In this document: piece by piece, positions 10,131 to 21,485 of the stretch
How positions within the stretch are numbered: position 1 is the stretch's first letter
How the letters are laid out: each line of letters starts with the position of its first letter
Source: Ligula intestinalis
Taxonomy: Eukaryota > Platyhelminthes > Cestoda > Diphyllobothriidea > Diphyllobothriidae
Length of the DNA stretch: 64,000 nucleotides
Reading direction: 5' to 3'
Assembly (NCBI GenBank): GCA_036362985.1
Contig: JAYGXS010000007.1
Span: 5,751,778 to 5,815,777, forward strand
The notes under the pieces: model-generated
The model's database searches: none
Told to the model about the DNA's origin: nothing
What the model saw: the letters and a program-made list of their open reading frames with translations, nothing else
Program-made: the position numbers and the translations under genes

Positions 10131-11539
10131 TCACACAGAATTTCGGTCGAAATTAAAATATTTTAAACACCCCCTGGCAGGAGCATGTATTTTGTTTTTG
10201 ACAGATTATCACGGAGGACTGGCGAGGTTGCAGCAAGTGGTAGAAATATAAGGAAATAAAATAGCAAGTAACAAACGTTAGTCTCGCAACAATTTCTGTT
10301 TTTCCAGCTACGGTTCCTTTTTCGAAAGAAAAAAAAGAGTTCAGCTATACACACTCAATCGTAAGCATACGCGCAGCCGCCATATTTTTGCTTTCTCCAT
10401 TCGCATGTAAATTTTATTATCTATACGTTGGTTGGCCTACTTCGCCCATTAAAAACCAATTTTGATACCTCTTTGTTTATTTGAACTACACTGAGGTCAC
10501 GAGGTCACGACGCTAGCGCCGTTTTGAAAGCAGTAAAATTTGGTCTATATTTGGCAACTATTCTAGAGACATTTATCCTGTGTTGTGAGTTTGTGCAACT
10601 AATTTTATTGATTTCGAACGGAGGATGTTTTTGCTGAAAATTTTGGAATGATATTTTCAAAATAAAATGTATCTCCCTCTTTCGTTCTAGCCTATGAGGA
10701 GGGGAGGAGGGAAAGACTCAAACGAGTTTCCGCATCAAAATGTTCGGATACCTACCTTCAGAGACTAACGAATCCTAGGCTGCCTGTCTTTGTCGGAAAA
10801 GTACTATGTATATAACCGATTCGTACTTTCGGTTTAGCACGGACGCACATTATATATAGTGGTTTACGTATCTCCTGTCCTCCTAGACCAAAACGGCAAT
10901 CGGCGGTCATGTTATTTTGAGACTTAACCACCTCTTACCAAGGACTTTCGCTAAGGCCGGTAAGGGGGCAGTCAGATCTATGTGGATCAGGAGTACATAT
11001 ACCCACCCCTTCTCCGAGCTCACACAGTCATAAAACTCATCCGATACCAACTCTGTCAACAGGCATCTGGACCTGCCTGCGGTCTACAAAGCCATGCGCC
11101 AAAGAACAGAACAAGGCCGAACTGAAAGTAAGAATGGCAAGCGAAGAGGACCCCACAACGAACCGGCCGGAACAGAAGGCAGGGTTACCAGGACCCTCTA
11201 CCGTGAGGACAAGGCACGACACTAATTGGTGTTCATGACCTGCCCTGTTATTTTGCGACCAGAAACCAGAGCCCAGTTCTCTACAAGCATGCAGGCTGCC
11301 ACGTCAAGATCACACGCCGTTACTCAAGGGACGCGCGCAGGAGACACACGATAAGATAGCGTGGGAATGGACGCGGCGTGGGCATGGACCAATCACAAGT
11401 GCCACCCCCTACCAACCCCATTCACACGTACCCAAATCTTGCTGTTTTCTCGTTTTCTCTGGCGATGGCTTCCCGTGTGGAGCCGAAAGCTCAGGACAAG
11501 ACTCGTTTCTTTCCTTATCTAAGCATAAAACATTTAGTC

Positions 11540-14340
11540 ATTGAATAAAATCAACCGAAAATGAACTCGCGTGGCTTAAGGTCTCCAAAAGAATCGGCAC
11601 ACACCGACGAGTCGAACCAAGATGGGGGGGGGGAGGTAGAGAATGAAAAGTTAAGGAGCTGCAAGTAAAGACAACCCCTGCACGAGATAACATAACGACC
11701 AACCCACCCCCCCCCATGAAAGGGAGTGCCGTGTGTGACCATACCATGCCGGCGCGAGCGTCGCACTTCACATGTGATGTGGATATTTCCAAGATGCCGC
11801 GCGGCATGCCTGTAGATTACTGCCCTAGAAAACTGCGGTGTCTTGCTTCTTGCCTGGTAAGAGGGCAATTTGTTGGCACCCGGCCAACTAGGCGTCAGGA
11901 ATCGACATTTCCAGTTTAATCGTTAGCAAAGACCAGAAATTGACATTTGCAAAAAGACCAGGCAGCTTACATTCGTATGTGCAACAGTAGGGTCATCCCG
12001 CGCGGATAAACGTCAAGAGGAGGGGAGAATAACGATGATCGGAGGTGAGCGCATGCAGTAGGCTACATAAAGGTCAGAACGCATTCTACTTGCAGAGCCC
12101 TGATTTTGCAGGAATTTAGACCTCAACAGAGAGGCTGCCTCTAATCTCTCGTCAAAGACAGTTGTCAGAAAGGCCGCGTTAAGGGACCATTTTAATAATC
12201 TGGGCCATCGGAAAGATAAAGACTGAGCCCTACTAATGAGTTAACAGTCTTGAAGAAGTTTAGGAAACAGTGATAACTTAAACGGGGGCGGGCGACAGGT
12301 GTACCACAAGGACGATGCGCTACGATGGACCGAGGTGCGACTATTAAATCCGCAATCCGCTTTCCTGGAGCGTACCGGTAGCAAACAAACTAAACATGAG
12401 CTCGGACGCAATGAATGCGTGGCCTTACGCCTCTAACCGATTAGTCAGAGCAAGGGGGGGGGAGAACCACAGCAGACGCGTCTTGAAGCGCGTCCCCACC
12501 CGCCCTCACGGCGGCTAAGGTCTGCTACACCAAACCTCCCCACGGTCGATCAATCTCCCCTCCTCTCCATTTGTGTTTTGATGACGGAGGAGCCCCTCCC
12601 GACCATGCTGCTCTGACTCCTCCTCCTCCTCGCCGCCGAGAGTGAGACCCACCCGGCGGGGCTCCTGATCCAACAAGGGCCACTAGCCAGTTAGCCAGCC
12701 AGCAAGATGGGGGAGGAGTAGTAGAATGAAAAGTTAGATGTTTGGGAGTAAAGGCAACCTGCACGAGATGACATAAAGACGACCCCGCCCCCCCCCCCGG
12801 CGGGCCCCCTCCTTCCCCCCCCCCCCCCCCCCGATGAAATGAAATGCCGTGTGTGACCATACGATGCTGGGGTGCGCTGCACTAAACACGTCATGTGAAT
12901 ATTTTCAAAGTATCAAGCGGAGCACGAGCAAAGTGCGGCAGGTCTAACCTACACTGTGGTGGCCTGCTTTATGCCCGGCACTGATAGGGGGAAGGCAATC
13001 TGTTGGCAAGCGGCCAACCAGGGGTCTAACATCGACATTTCCAGTTTAATGGCTAGCAAAGACCAGAAACCGACATTTAAAAAGAGCATCAGTGTCAGCC
13101 CGCAGGGATCACCGACAAGGGGAAGGCACAAAAAAGATGATCGGAGATGGCCATGTGCAGTAGGCGGCGACAAGGCTATATAAAGGTTAGAACGCCTCCT
13201 ACGTGCTGAACCTTAATTTTGCAGGAATTTAGACCTCAACAGAGAGGCCGCCTATGATCTCTCATCAAAGACACTTGCCATAAAGGTCATGTTAAGAATA
13301 GGCGGCATTAGAGGCTGGACTTGAGAAAGGAAAAGGACTGAGCTCTACTAATAAGTTGAAAGTCCTGGAGAAGTGTAGAAAACAGTGATAACTTAAACGA
13401 GGGCGGGCGACAGGTGTACCACAATGAAGAAGCGCTACGATGAACCGAAGGGAGACAATTAATTCTGTACACGGCTTTCCCGGAGCGTTCCGGTAGCAAA
13501 CCAACTAAAGATGAGCTCGGACACAATGAATGCGTGGTTTAAGACCTCTAACCGATGACTCAGAGCAAGATTGAGGAGGGAATAGTAGAAGGATGAAAAA
13601 TTAAGTATCTGCAAGCGAAGACAACCTCCACGAGATAACATAAAGACCACCCCCCATCCCGCTCGAGCTACGTCTGTACTAGACTGCGGTATCCTGCTTC
13701 TTGTCGGGCACTAGTAAGGGGGAGGGGACAATGTGTCGGCAACCAACCAGATTCGAGAATTCCACTTGCAATGAGGCCGGTGGTTGGACGGCCGTAGGAG
13801 ACAGTGGCGGGAAGGGAGATGCTATGGGAAGGGCGACAGATAAATCACTCCGTTTGAGAGCTACGATGGACTGAGGGGAGTCAACCTTTCCAGAGCGTAC
13901 AAGTAGCAATTCTGAGTCAAACCAAGTGAAGATGAGTACGGACGCAGTGCATGCGTGGCCCAAGGCCTCCAACGAACTCGTCACAGAATGGACTAGTCAG
14001 AGCAAGATGGCTGGATCATGGGTAGGAAGGTGAAAATTTACTTGACTGCAAGTAAAGACAACCTCTGCACGAGATTGCATAACGACCAAACCACCCCTGC
14101 TCGAGCTGCCCATACTTCTACGACCCCCTCCCCCCTCGATGAAATGAAACGCCCTGTGTCGGCGAAAGTCGCATCTCAGAAAGGATGTGAATATATTTTT
14201 AAAGTGTGCGTGGATCGCAGGTAGGGCGCGGCATGCCTGCACTAGGTTGCACTCTCCTGCCTCTTTCCTGGCACTGGTAGGGGGAAGAAAATGCGTTGGC
14301 AACCAGCCAAGACATCGACACTTCCACTTGTTATGGGAAC
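11540..14340. repeat. GC-rich tandem repeat units with TATA-like box
   Basis: The block around TAAAGGT...GGAATTTAGACCTCAACAGA occurs at ~12061 and ~13173, 1112 bases apart. The preceding ATGATCGGAG...GCAGTAGGC and the following GGGCGGGCGACAGGTGTACC also recur (the latter a third time, partly, near 13830). The block with CGAGATAACATAA and CCGTGTGTGACCATA...ATGCCGG recurs at ~11660, ~12760, ~13630 and ~14070, and again at ~17850. The unit is about 0.86 kb once the insertion at 12465-12715 is removed. GCTATATAAAGG in one unit resembles a promoter, as in an LTR. No coding frame is recognisable. Confidence 0.6.
12465..12715 (+). repeat. Short interspersed module (GGTCTGCTACACCAA family)
   Basis: Contains ACCACAGCAGACGCGTCTT, GGTCTGCTACACCAAACCTC, a CTCCTCCTCCTC-type stretch and CTCCTGATCCAACAAGGGC. 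The same order recurs at 26990-27185, 35860-36050, 36050-36300 and, inverted, at 39420-39660. It interrupts the first tandem unit of 11.5-14.3 kb. The terminal CCTGATCCAACAAGGG string equals the 3' end of the LINE at 1-590, which suggests a SINE mobilised by that LINE or a truncated LINE tail. Confidence 0.6.
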
Positions 14341-14519
14341 GGTGGTCGGGCAGGAGGGGGGGGGGAGGGTGGCCGCAAAGGGGGCGGGTTGGCGGCGGCC
14401 GCAAGAGAAGTCACGAAAGGCCGCACACACTTGAGAAGGGAAATTAATTTTTCAATGGAAGCAAAACAACCGGGAAATCCGGAAGACGTAGACGGCAAAC
14501 CGAACACACACACACACAC

Positions 14520-14730
14520 GGAAACAGTGCTGGAAAATGACGCCAATTCCCACTCATTCGAGGAGACCCGTTGCCAAGCATTCAAATTTTATAAAGGCCG
14601 AAATTCTTGCGAGAGGTGACAATCCCGTGAGCCGCGCGAGTTACTTGAGTCAGGGTTGACGGGCCCCAGTCTACATAAACAGTCACAGCGACCTACCCAA
14701 CCCATACTCGCTGCTGAGGCTGAGTTTGGC
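14520..14730 (+). pseudogene. Penelope-like element endonuclease fragment
   Basis: The plus strand reads ENDANSHSFEETRCQAFKFY and, after a shift, AEILARG and a Val-Ser-Arg block. This parallels the NDANSQVAAHSTRSGHAFK and ALARGGSHVSRELLE stretches of the copy at 6545-6860. It is short and frameshifted. Confidence 0.6.
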
Positions 14731-14784
14731 CAAAACAATTCGTACGTCTGGGAACGCACACAGGCAAATTGGAACTGACAAAGA

Positions 14785-14945
14785 CAAGAGAGACCGAAAT
14801 GACTATTTGTGTCTTATGAGCCGTCATAAGCCAGTCATATCCAAGCTCTAGGTTTGGATCACCTAGGGTTCGAACCCGGACTCTTGCTCATTGGGTTTAC
14901 TACTCTACCACTGCACCACGGGCTCGTTGCGTTGTCGATTGAGAT
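14785..14945 (-). mobile_element. tRNA-derived SINE, well preserved head
   Basis: On the minus strand CCGTGGTGCAGTGGTAGAG (box A) and GGGTTCGAACCC (a perfect box B) lie 30 bases apart. They are followed by a non-tRNA body GACTGGCTTATGACGGCTCA and a terminal GTCATTTCGGTCTC. The same body and end occur at 46210-46450, 52910-53060 and 63520-63750. Internal Pol III promoter elements are intact here, so this is the best copy of the family in the window. Confidence 0.75.
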
Positions 14946-15149
14946 CGGGAATATAAGAAATAGGAGGTAATCGCTGATCTAGTAATGGAACTATGCACGT
15001 TCCGGTTTTGCTCGGGAGCTCACTTTAGAGTCCGCGTAGGCAGTCGCATAGCGACTAGTAGGATACGAGGAAATGGATCTGACGTCCTACTGTCAGCACA
15101 AGCGAAAATGCATGCCTCAAGAGGAATTAACCGAGAAAAAGCAAACGTG

Positions 15150-15930
15150 TGACCGCTGAGACAAGAATTCAATTCATGCTAATTTCCAAGTTGTGACGCG
15201 AAGCCCAGCACAACACATTAAAATTTGATGAGGCCAAAGTTCTTGCAAGAGGGAATAATTGTCTGAGTCATGCGAGTTACTTGAGTCACGGTTGCCAGGT
15301 CCCCCCAGTCTACATAAACAAGCGCAATAACCTCCCCAAGGCTTACTCAGCCATCTCATGGAGCTGGGGTAACAGAGTGTCGACATAAAACTTGTTGTAA
15401 TGGGTTCCCAGGCTATTAAGTGCCACCAGTCTCTTTGAGTCAGTTCAGCCGAGAGAACAACGAACAAGGTCGTAAGGGAAAGAAAGTCAGTTATTGCCTC
15501 CCTTAACGGGGACTATATGGAATGAAATCTATAGAAGCGACCAATCAGATTGTGCCTTATTCGCATAGGGGCTTGATTGGTCATCTCACGCGCGCGTAGG
15601 CCCTGGCTGCATTGGGTGACCTCGCAGGGGTGCGCGCATGGCTTTTACCCGCCGGCTTGCGTGGTCTTTGTCCTTTGTTCCTTATCTGTAGGGAGGGGGC
15701 CGATGGCGTGACCCGACAGTTCGCTCGGGCTGCCTGTTAGGAATAGTCCCAACAAAACTTGCTGAGAATGCCGCCCACTCCAGGCGCTTTGTAGTTGTAC
15801 AGTCCCTGCGTTTAATCGGGATAGAGTTGCAAGACACTACATAGGCTGGTGAGGAATAAAACTCCGCTACAGAGGAGAGCGAGGATGTGATTGGTTGCCT
15901 ATCTAAAGGTGCTAAGGCCAGTGTTAGGAC
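15150..15930 (+). pseudogene. Penelope-like element endonuclease fragment and 3' end
   Basis: ~15150-15345 reads, across two frames, FQV, FDEAKVLARG and LSHASYL, a worn version of the PLE block at 6545-6860. ~15740-15930 (CCGCCCACTCCAGGCGC, GGTGAGGAATAAAACTCCGC) matches the 3' region of the copy at 9290-10130. The 3' region resumes at ~16480-16570, so 15930-16480 is a later insertion into it that I do not recognise. Confidence 0.5.
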
Positions 15931-16889
15931 GGCTCAGCACGCGAGTCATCACTCTGGCCGTCCTGAGGACAAGGGAACAAAGGAAGTCACAAGTCAGCGG
16001 GTGCAGGCAGAACCGGCCAAGACGCGAGACCTTCAAGGCCCGACACGCGAGGACAGTCACCGGCAGGGTTCTGAGGTCGCGCATGACAAGAGGCTACGAA
16101 AGGGCGTATGCACATGCATGCATCACTGAGGGCGCGACGTGTCATTCTGAGGACATCCCATGATGGCTGCCTGAAGAGGGCCCAATAGGGAACAAAGACC
16201 CTTGGTCCTTAAATACGCTGCGACCGACACGAGGCGGCACTCTGCTGCTGGGGACACGACTGTTTCCCTAAACGAGAGACCTGCTGTTGGACGAGACGGG
16301 AACGCCGACAGAGCATACGCTGCTGACGGACACACAGGAGATAGAATTGATGTACAAGCAGAAGCGGCTATAGTAAACTATTGTCTGCTATCCTGACTGC
16401 CTTTTTTTTCCTAACACGCAACTGCAGGATATAACTAGCGTCGACGCAGGCACAACGAAGGTTATAACAGGCAGCGACCGAGCCCGGCCTAGTTACCAGT
16501 AATAAAGTCACCATTCACATCGGGAAGAGAGTGTCGAGGGCTTTCTACTAACTTATGGGATAATTTGGTAGAGTTTGTGAGCGTTAGGAGACGCTAAGGC
16601 AGTGAGAATCAGACCAACCGAAGATGACCTCAGATGCAGTGCATGCGTGGCTTAAGGATTGGACAGACACACACGAACGGATCGGAAGAAGGTGGGGGAA
16701 GGTAGAAGGATGAAGAGTTAGGTGGCTGCAAATGAAGGCAAGACCTACAACGGAGCGAGGTGAGACAATCAACTCTAGAGTCAACCGTCCTGGAGTACAC
16801 CGATAAAAAGTCTGCCTCAAGCCAATTGAAGTTGAGGTCGGACGCAGTCAATGTGTGACCCCTAAGGCACCCGACGATTCGACCATCGC

Positions 16890-17420
16890 TCTCGGGAACC
16901 ACAGCAGACGCGTCTACAACCACGTCCCACCGATAGTCCCTCGCGGATCCAACCGTTGATAGCTCTGCCACCAAGACAGGCTTCCAGCGTCTCCACCAGA
17001 GAGTCGTTGTCGAGGAAAAAACGAGGTTACCACGCCCCCCCGGTCCTTTTGGGTGGCTATCCACCTCCGATTGCGGTCTCAGAACAACACCTACCGAGGG
17101 TTACTCACTGTACTCTGGCGCAGCTACGCAGTGGCTACTGTATGCTCCTTCGCCAGTACCAGCACCGGCTCGACCCATCCACACCCGACTGCTGTCCCGA
17201 CTGCGGCGTCTCGCCGCATGACTGCCGTCATCTGTTCGCCTGCAGTTCTCGGCCAGGCACCCAACTCACCCTTGACTCAAGCCGGTCGTGGTCTCGGCTT
17301 TTCTCCCTCTCCCAACTACTCCCAGTTTGGATTCCAGCGGGGATTCCTGATCCAACTATGGGCTACGACACACACCATCGCTCTCGTCCGCCACGAACCT
17401 CAGCAAGCTGAAGGCAGCCG
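16890..17420 (+). pseudogene. Non-LTR retrotransposon 3' end, second copy
   Basis: Reads PRVTHCTLAQLRSGYCMLLR, HRLDPSTPDCCPDCGVSPHD, CRHLFACSS and GIPDPTMGY. It is about 80% similar to the copy at 1-590 and keeps the CPDC...HDCRHLF zinc-ligand cluster without a stop there. The upstream part is shifted by one base relative to this frame and no RT precedes it, so it is 5' truncated. The next 200 bases are filled by other repeats. Confidence 0.75.
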
Positions 17421-17769
17421 CAGTGACTCCTGCGGGATGAAACGGAAAGTAGAATTGCGGAGAAACTACCCACGCACACACACACACACTCTCTCATCCC
17501 TTCCACACCTGTACCCGAGGTCAGAAGACAAAGTCGAGAAGACCGCAGGTGGGGGAGGGGGGCACAAACGGCGTGCGCGAAAAACACTCTTACACGCGCT
17601 CCAACTAACACCATAAAAGCCGCATTAAGAAGGAGCTATTGAGCCTGACTCTCAGCCCGCCAGTCAGCCTCTCCAGCCAGCAAAATAGAAAGTGCACTGA
17701 ATGCGGTGTCCGAGTTATCCCGCCAGTTGACAACCCCTCCAAGCCACGGCTTTTAGCGCGCCAACGAAG

Positions 17770-18170
17770 TCCATCGTCACACAACGACGAGTTAGAGCAA
17801 GATGGGGGAGGAGGGAGGATGAAAAGTAAAGTGTCTGCAACCTGCACGAGGCCACCCCTCCCCTGCTCGAGCTGCCCATCCTTCTACGCCCCCTCCCCCG
17901 ATGAAAGGAAACGCCGTGTGTAACCATACGATGCCGGCGTGAGCGTAGCGCTTCACACGTGATGTGGATATTTCCACAAAGTGCGTCTTGTGTGGATCAG
18001 AAGCGGAGCGCCGCATGCCTGCCCTAGACTGCGCTATGTCTTGCTTCTGGCCAGGCACCGCTAGGGGGGGGGGGGGGCGAGACAATGCGTTGGCAACCGG
18101 CCAACCAGGCGTCAGGCATCGACACTTCCATGGGGACCGCGGTCGGGAAGGGGTGGCAGGGGAAGGAGTA
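17770..18170 (+). repeat. Further copy of the GC-rich 11.5-14.3-kb repeat
   Basis: Shares CGAGTTAGAGCAAGATGGGG, CTCGAGCTGCCCATCCTTCT, CCGTGTGTAACCATACGATG and ACCGGCCAACCAGGCGTC with the tandem units at 11540-14340. It contains a G homopolymer (18065-18078). No gene. Confidence 0.6.
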
Positions 18171-18305
18171 GAGTGTGTCTCGTGGACGGAGACGTCAAGA
18201 CAGGAGGCTGCACACAATCGATTTATTTTCCCAAAGAAAGCACAACAGCAACAACAGGAAAATCCGGAAGGTGGAAAAATGTAGGAGGGGATGACATCTG
18301 CGCAC

Positions 18306-18395
18306 CAACACTACCACCACCACCGACACCCACCACAACCACCACCGACACCACGACCACCACCACCGACACCCACCACCACTGCTGCTGCTGCA
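18306..18395 (+). repeat. CAC/ACC trinucleotide microsatellite
   Basis: Imperfect run of ACC/CAC triplets over about 90 bases, ending in CTGCTGCTGCTG. Simple-sequence repeat, no coding role evident. Confidence 0.85.
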
Positions 18396-18429
18396 TTCGA
18401 TCCCATCAACTATTTGTGTCAAACAAGAT

Positions 18430-20340
18430 CAAGGTAAAAACCAAACGCGCCAAATTGTATTAACGTAAGACGCAGCAGGACCCCATGCATTAATTACATG
18501 GCAACGACTGTGTGCGTTTTTGGAGAATTCTCCCTGATTTCCTTGGGGGAGGGGGGGGGTATCGATTCGAGAAAGACAGAGGGAGAGAGAAGTTACGCGT
18601 AAACAGTAAAAACTGCACCATCACTACCACCAGGTTGCAGCGCGAATGATTTTCAGTGCTACCACTTTTGCTACATTCGATACTATCAACTATTTATGTC
18701 ATGTACGATCAAAAAAGCGAAAACAATCAAATTGTATCAACGAAAGACGCAGCCGAACCCCGTTTAGTAATTGCGTGGCAACGACTGTGTGTTTTTGGAG
18801 GATTTCTTCAAAAGGAAGGAAAAGTATTCAAGAGGGAGAGAGAGAGGGAGGAGGGGAAAGTTATGCAGCACAATTTCAGTGATACTTATTAGAAAAGGCA
18901 ACATCGCATAAGACTCGCCAGATAAAAAGCGAATAAAGTGGCTAGTCTGAAAGGGAAAAGTGGACATAGGCAGCCGGGGACTGCACACGTGAGAGTAAAA
19001 ACGACTTCAGGTAATTACGGAGTAATACTAAAATTTTGAACCTAAGGCCTGCCCCGAAATTATTTGCATTCCAAAATTACACATTCACAGTTTGCCTGGC
19101 ACTGGCAGGGAGAGGACAATCTGTTGGAAACCAGCCAAGGCGTCAGGCGTCGACATTTCCATTTGAAAGGAGACGCTACAGCAGCTTCCGTCACGGCGAC
19201 TGAAACAGGTACGCCAGAAACTTCATGCGTGACAAGTACGTCTACTACAGCGTAAACAGTAAAACATATGTTTATAGCGGATGGCATTTGTGCCCCAACA
19301 CGTTGCAGTGAGAATGATTTTTGGCAGTGCCACCACCATTGCTATATTCGATACTATCAACAATTTATGCCATGTACGATCAGGGAAAAAAGAAAAACGG
19401 TCAAATTGTATGAATGGGGAGGATAAGTATTCGAGGAGAGAGAAGGGGGAAGGTTATGCATCACCATTCCAGTGATACTTATTAGAAAGGCAACGTCGCA
19501 TAACCCTCGCCAGAAAAAAAGCAAATAAAAGGAAACCAAACGTAAAAGTGGACACGTGAGAGTAAAAACGAAAAGGTACTCGCACACGCGGGAAACAAGA
19601 CAAGCAGATAATTTATCGAAGCCTGGTCCACGGACGTGTATTCTGTCAACAGATATGTCGACTTGCCGATGGCGTACAGAGCCTTGAGCCATCACATACG
19701 ATCACAATCCTCCATAATCGACCCGCTGTCGTTGCTGACGTGGTCATTCGGCGCCCACACCAAACAGTTATCGACTTTTTACACGTTCAAATTTTAACTG
19801 TTTTGTTCACACGCTATAACCAGCCACTCTTTTGTTACTGCCTCCCATCTCTGACAATGAACTTCAAAGGCTCAGAAAAACAAACAGATCGTTCCGCTGT
19901 TCGATCGTTTTTCTTCTTTTCTATCAACTAATTATGTCAATCACGATCAGGAAAGAGCAAAAACTGCCAAGTTGTATTAACGTAAGACGCAACAGGCACC
20001 GATTTAATAATGGCATGACACCGAGTGTGTTTTGGAGGATTTTCTGTTATTTCCTTTGGGGGAAGAACTAGTATTCGAGAGGAACAGAGGGAGGGAGTTA
20101 TGCGTCCCAATTCCAGTGACACTGATGAGAAATGCAATGTACCACAGCACGCATCATAAAAAGCAAATGGAGCTGCTAATCTTAAAAAGACATCTCAGGC
20201 AAAAGTGGACATACGTAGGTAGGTAGGCAGGGGATAAGCAGGAGTAAAAGCGACTTCACCTAAATGTGGGGCAATATTGAAGGTTTCAAACTAAGGCGTG
20301 TCCCGAAATCCCTTGCACCCTAATAACACACTTACAATTT
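18430..20340. repeat. Direct repeats next to a Tc1-like transposase tail
   Basis: Three direct copies of a ~0.5-kb sequence begin around 18430-18600, 19290 and 19910. Shared blocks include ATACTATCAAC, TTTATGTCATGTACGATCA, AATTGTAT, TGTGTTTTTGGAGGATT and AGTGATACTTATTAGAAA. Each long copy ends near a block with AAGGCxTGxCCxxAAATxxxTTGCA (19060 and 20310). A fourth copy is at 61380-61610. Since the 20310 copy runs directly into the transposase fragment at 20345, these may be the flank of a Tc1-like element. Confidence 0.55.
19600..19695 (+). pseudogene. Penelope-like element, endonuclease C-terminus
   Basis: Reads FIEAWSTDVYSVNRYVDLPM, closely similar to LIEAWSSDENAVNRFIDLAP at 36775. This is the conserved end of the PLE GIY-YIG domain (ExW, then NR.IDL). 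It is followed by a 3' region with CAAACAGTTATCGACTTTTT that recurs near 60480 (inverted) and 60880. Confidence 0.6.
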
Positions 20341-20344
20341 CCCT

Positions 20345-20665
20345 TCGAGGAAATGTTCCCTTGACCTTTAGAACAGCTCCTAGCCGAATTTACCCACCAA
20401 GGGGACCTTCTTCTTCCAATCCAGAAGCAGCAGCAAGCACTTTCTCGTCAACCACATGACCAAGGATTGATCATAGATTTCCAATTGGACTCAAGTCAGG
20501 ACCCTCTGCTGGCCACATGCCTTTCCTCCAGAAATTATGGAATTTTCGCTGACAGCAATCTCTGTGAGTCTCCAGAGCTGTGGCCCCGTTCTGCAGGTAA
20601 ATAATCCTTGACATGTCCGGATAAAGTCTTACATTTTGATCTGCTCAAAGGAGTTTTTTCTTTCA
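20345..20665 (-). pseudogene. Tc1-like transposase C-terminal fragment
   Basis: The minus strand reads LQNGATALETHRDC, then WPAEGPDLSPIGNL, a stop, and SILGHVVDEK. This corresponds to the second catalytic Asp region and the DLxPIENLW motif of Tc1-type DDE transposases, with the Trp codon changed to TGA. The N-terminal half is absent. Flanked downstream on the plus side by the unremarkable stretch 20665-20950 just before exon 4. Confidence 0.75.
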
Positions 20666-20974
20666 ATTTTTTAAACAGGTTTTGCTTCCATTTACCAGTG
20701 GTTTTTACTGTCTCTTCCTTCTACTACAGTCTACACCTGTTACTTCAGAAAAGCTGCTACCGGAGATGAAACTGGACGCCAGCGGCTGACGTGCTGAAGT
20801 GCGCATACACAACGCACGTACGACAATAATTCCCAATTCAGCTCTCACCTCGGCGTCACGCAAAGGCGGCGCAGTCCGCCAAGCACTGCCTGCCTATTAG
20901 GTGTACGGATATTAACGGGTAACAAAAAAAACATAAGTCGAGCAAAAGGCAGAATGGCAAGAACAGAAGGCTAC

Positions 20975-21098
20975 CTTCTTGTGATATTCCACGGCTTCCT
21001 TAAAGTTGCCGAGCAGGTGGTGGGTGTTGCCCAAATTTCCATAGGCCCGACCTTCTGCCGGTTTATCGCCCAACTCCCGTACCACCTTCAAGTACTCC
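20975..21098 (-). CDS. GPSM2: GPSM2 exon 4: end of TPR4 and TPR5
   Basis: Residues 175-216. The acceptor is CTTTTTCAG, the donor GTAGCC after AAGAAG. It begins EYLKVVRELGD (helix B of TPR4) and continues EGRAYGNLGNTHHLLGNFKE, almost identical to the LGN TPR5 (GRAFGNLGNTHYLLGNFRDA). The first base completes the GAG codon split with exon 3. Confidence 0.95.
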
Positions 21099-21194
21099 CT
21101 GAAAAAGAAAAGGGCCGAAAAGAAGCTGAATTCGTCAGCCACACACAAAGGTGAGAGAACGATGATTAAAAGGGCAAGACTAGAAGCAAAAAAA

Positions 21195-21485
21195 AATCAA
21201 TTTTCAGAACAGCAGGTTATAACGGTCGCAGAATGCGGGAGCACCTCCCGGCATGGCCAGCCAAAGGTGAAATCAAAAGCATCAACAGCTCTATGCTTGC
21301 CCACATTATTGACTCCGGACATCGTGTGGACCCCAGCGACGCCTTTAAGGTAATTTGCAAGGTCCCGCCAAACTAGCCAAAGTCCCTGGGTCAACGTTTG
21401 GCAGCAACAGCAGAAGCAACCGCAATCCGGTTTTGTGCGTGCAAAGAATTTTGTGTAGACTCCACATCTGACGTGGCCCGCAGTC
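21195..21485 (+). pseudogene. Penelope-like element endonuclease fragment
   Basis: One frame reads GRRMREHLPAWPAKGEIKSI, NSSMLAHIIDSGHRVD, FKVICKVPPN and AATAEATAIR. This is the central and C-terminal part of the PLE GIY-YIG domain and aligns with RREHIPTWLSKGE and HLVDTNHRVD of the copy at 54245. In-frame damage after PPN and a missing N-terminal YIG motif make it a relic. Confidence 0.7.

Larger units (their letters stand above)
7610..10690. mobile_element. Large inverted-repeat element, with an inner hairpin inserted in its left arm
   Basis: The right arm, ~10365-10690, is an inverted copy of two separated pieces of the left side: ~8480-8770 (sharing CGCATGCAAATTT-like, GGTTGGCC and CTTCGCCCATTA blocks in reverse) and ~7610-7690 (TTTTCAGCAAAAAACGTCCTC against its complement at ~10620). 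The two left pieces are split by the hairpin at 7695-8470. A related single arm lies at 31570-31860. No transposase frame survives; the middle (8770-10365) contains an unrelated PLE fragment. This looks like a non-autonomous foldback-type DNA element hit by later insertions. Confidence 0.6.
5723..20974 (-). other. GPSM2 intron 4 (15.3 kb), transposon nest
   Basis: Runs from donor GTAGCC after exon 4 to acceptor CCATTTTAG before exon 5. Content: PLE fragments, an inverted-repeat element (7.6-10.7 kb), GC-rich tandem units (11.5-14.3 kb), a SINE, a LINE 3' end (16.9 kb), and Tc1-associated repeats (18.4-20.7 kb). Stretches where I recognise nothing specific: 5850-6160, 6900-7600, 10700-11540 and 15930-16480. 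Confidence 0.75.

Noticed and set aside
11540..14340. CRISPR-like or satellite array
   Set aside because: Units are hundreds of bases long, diverged and interrupted by insertions; there are no short regular repeats with unique spacers.
14860..14930. tRNA gene on the minus strand
   Set aside because: The box B is perfect, but the sequence continues into the SINE body shared with three other copies, and no clean acceptor stem closes it.
17053..17616. 187-codon plus-strand frame
   Set aside because: It is the alternative frame of the LINE 3' end whose real frame carries LAQLRSG and CPDC.
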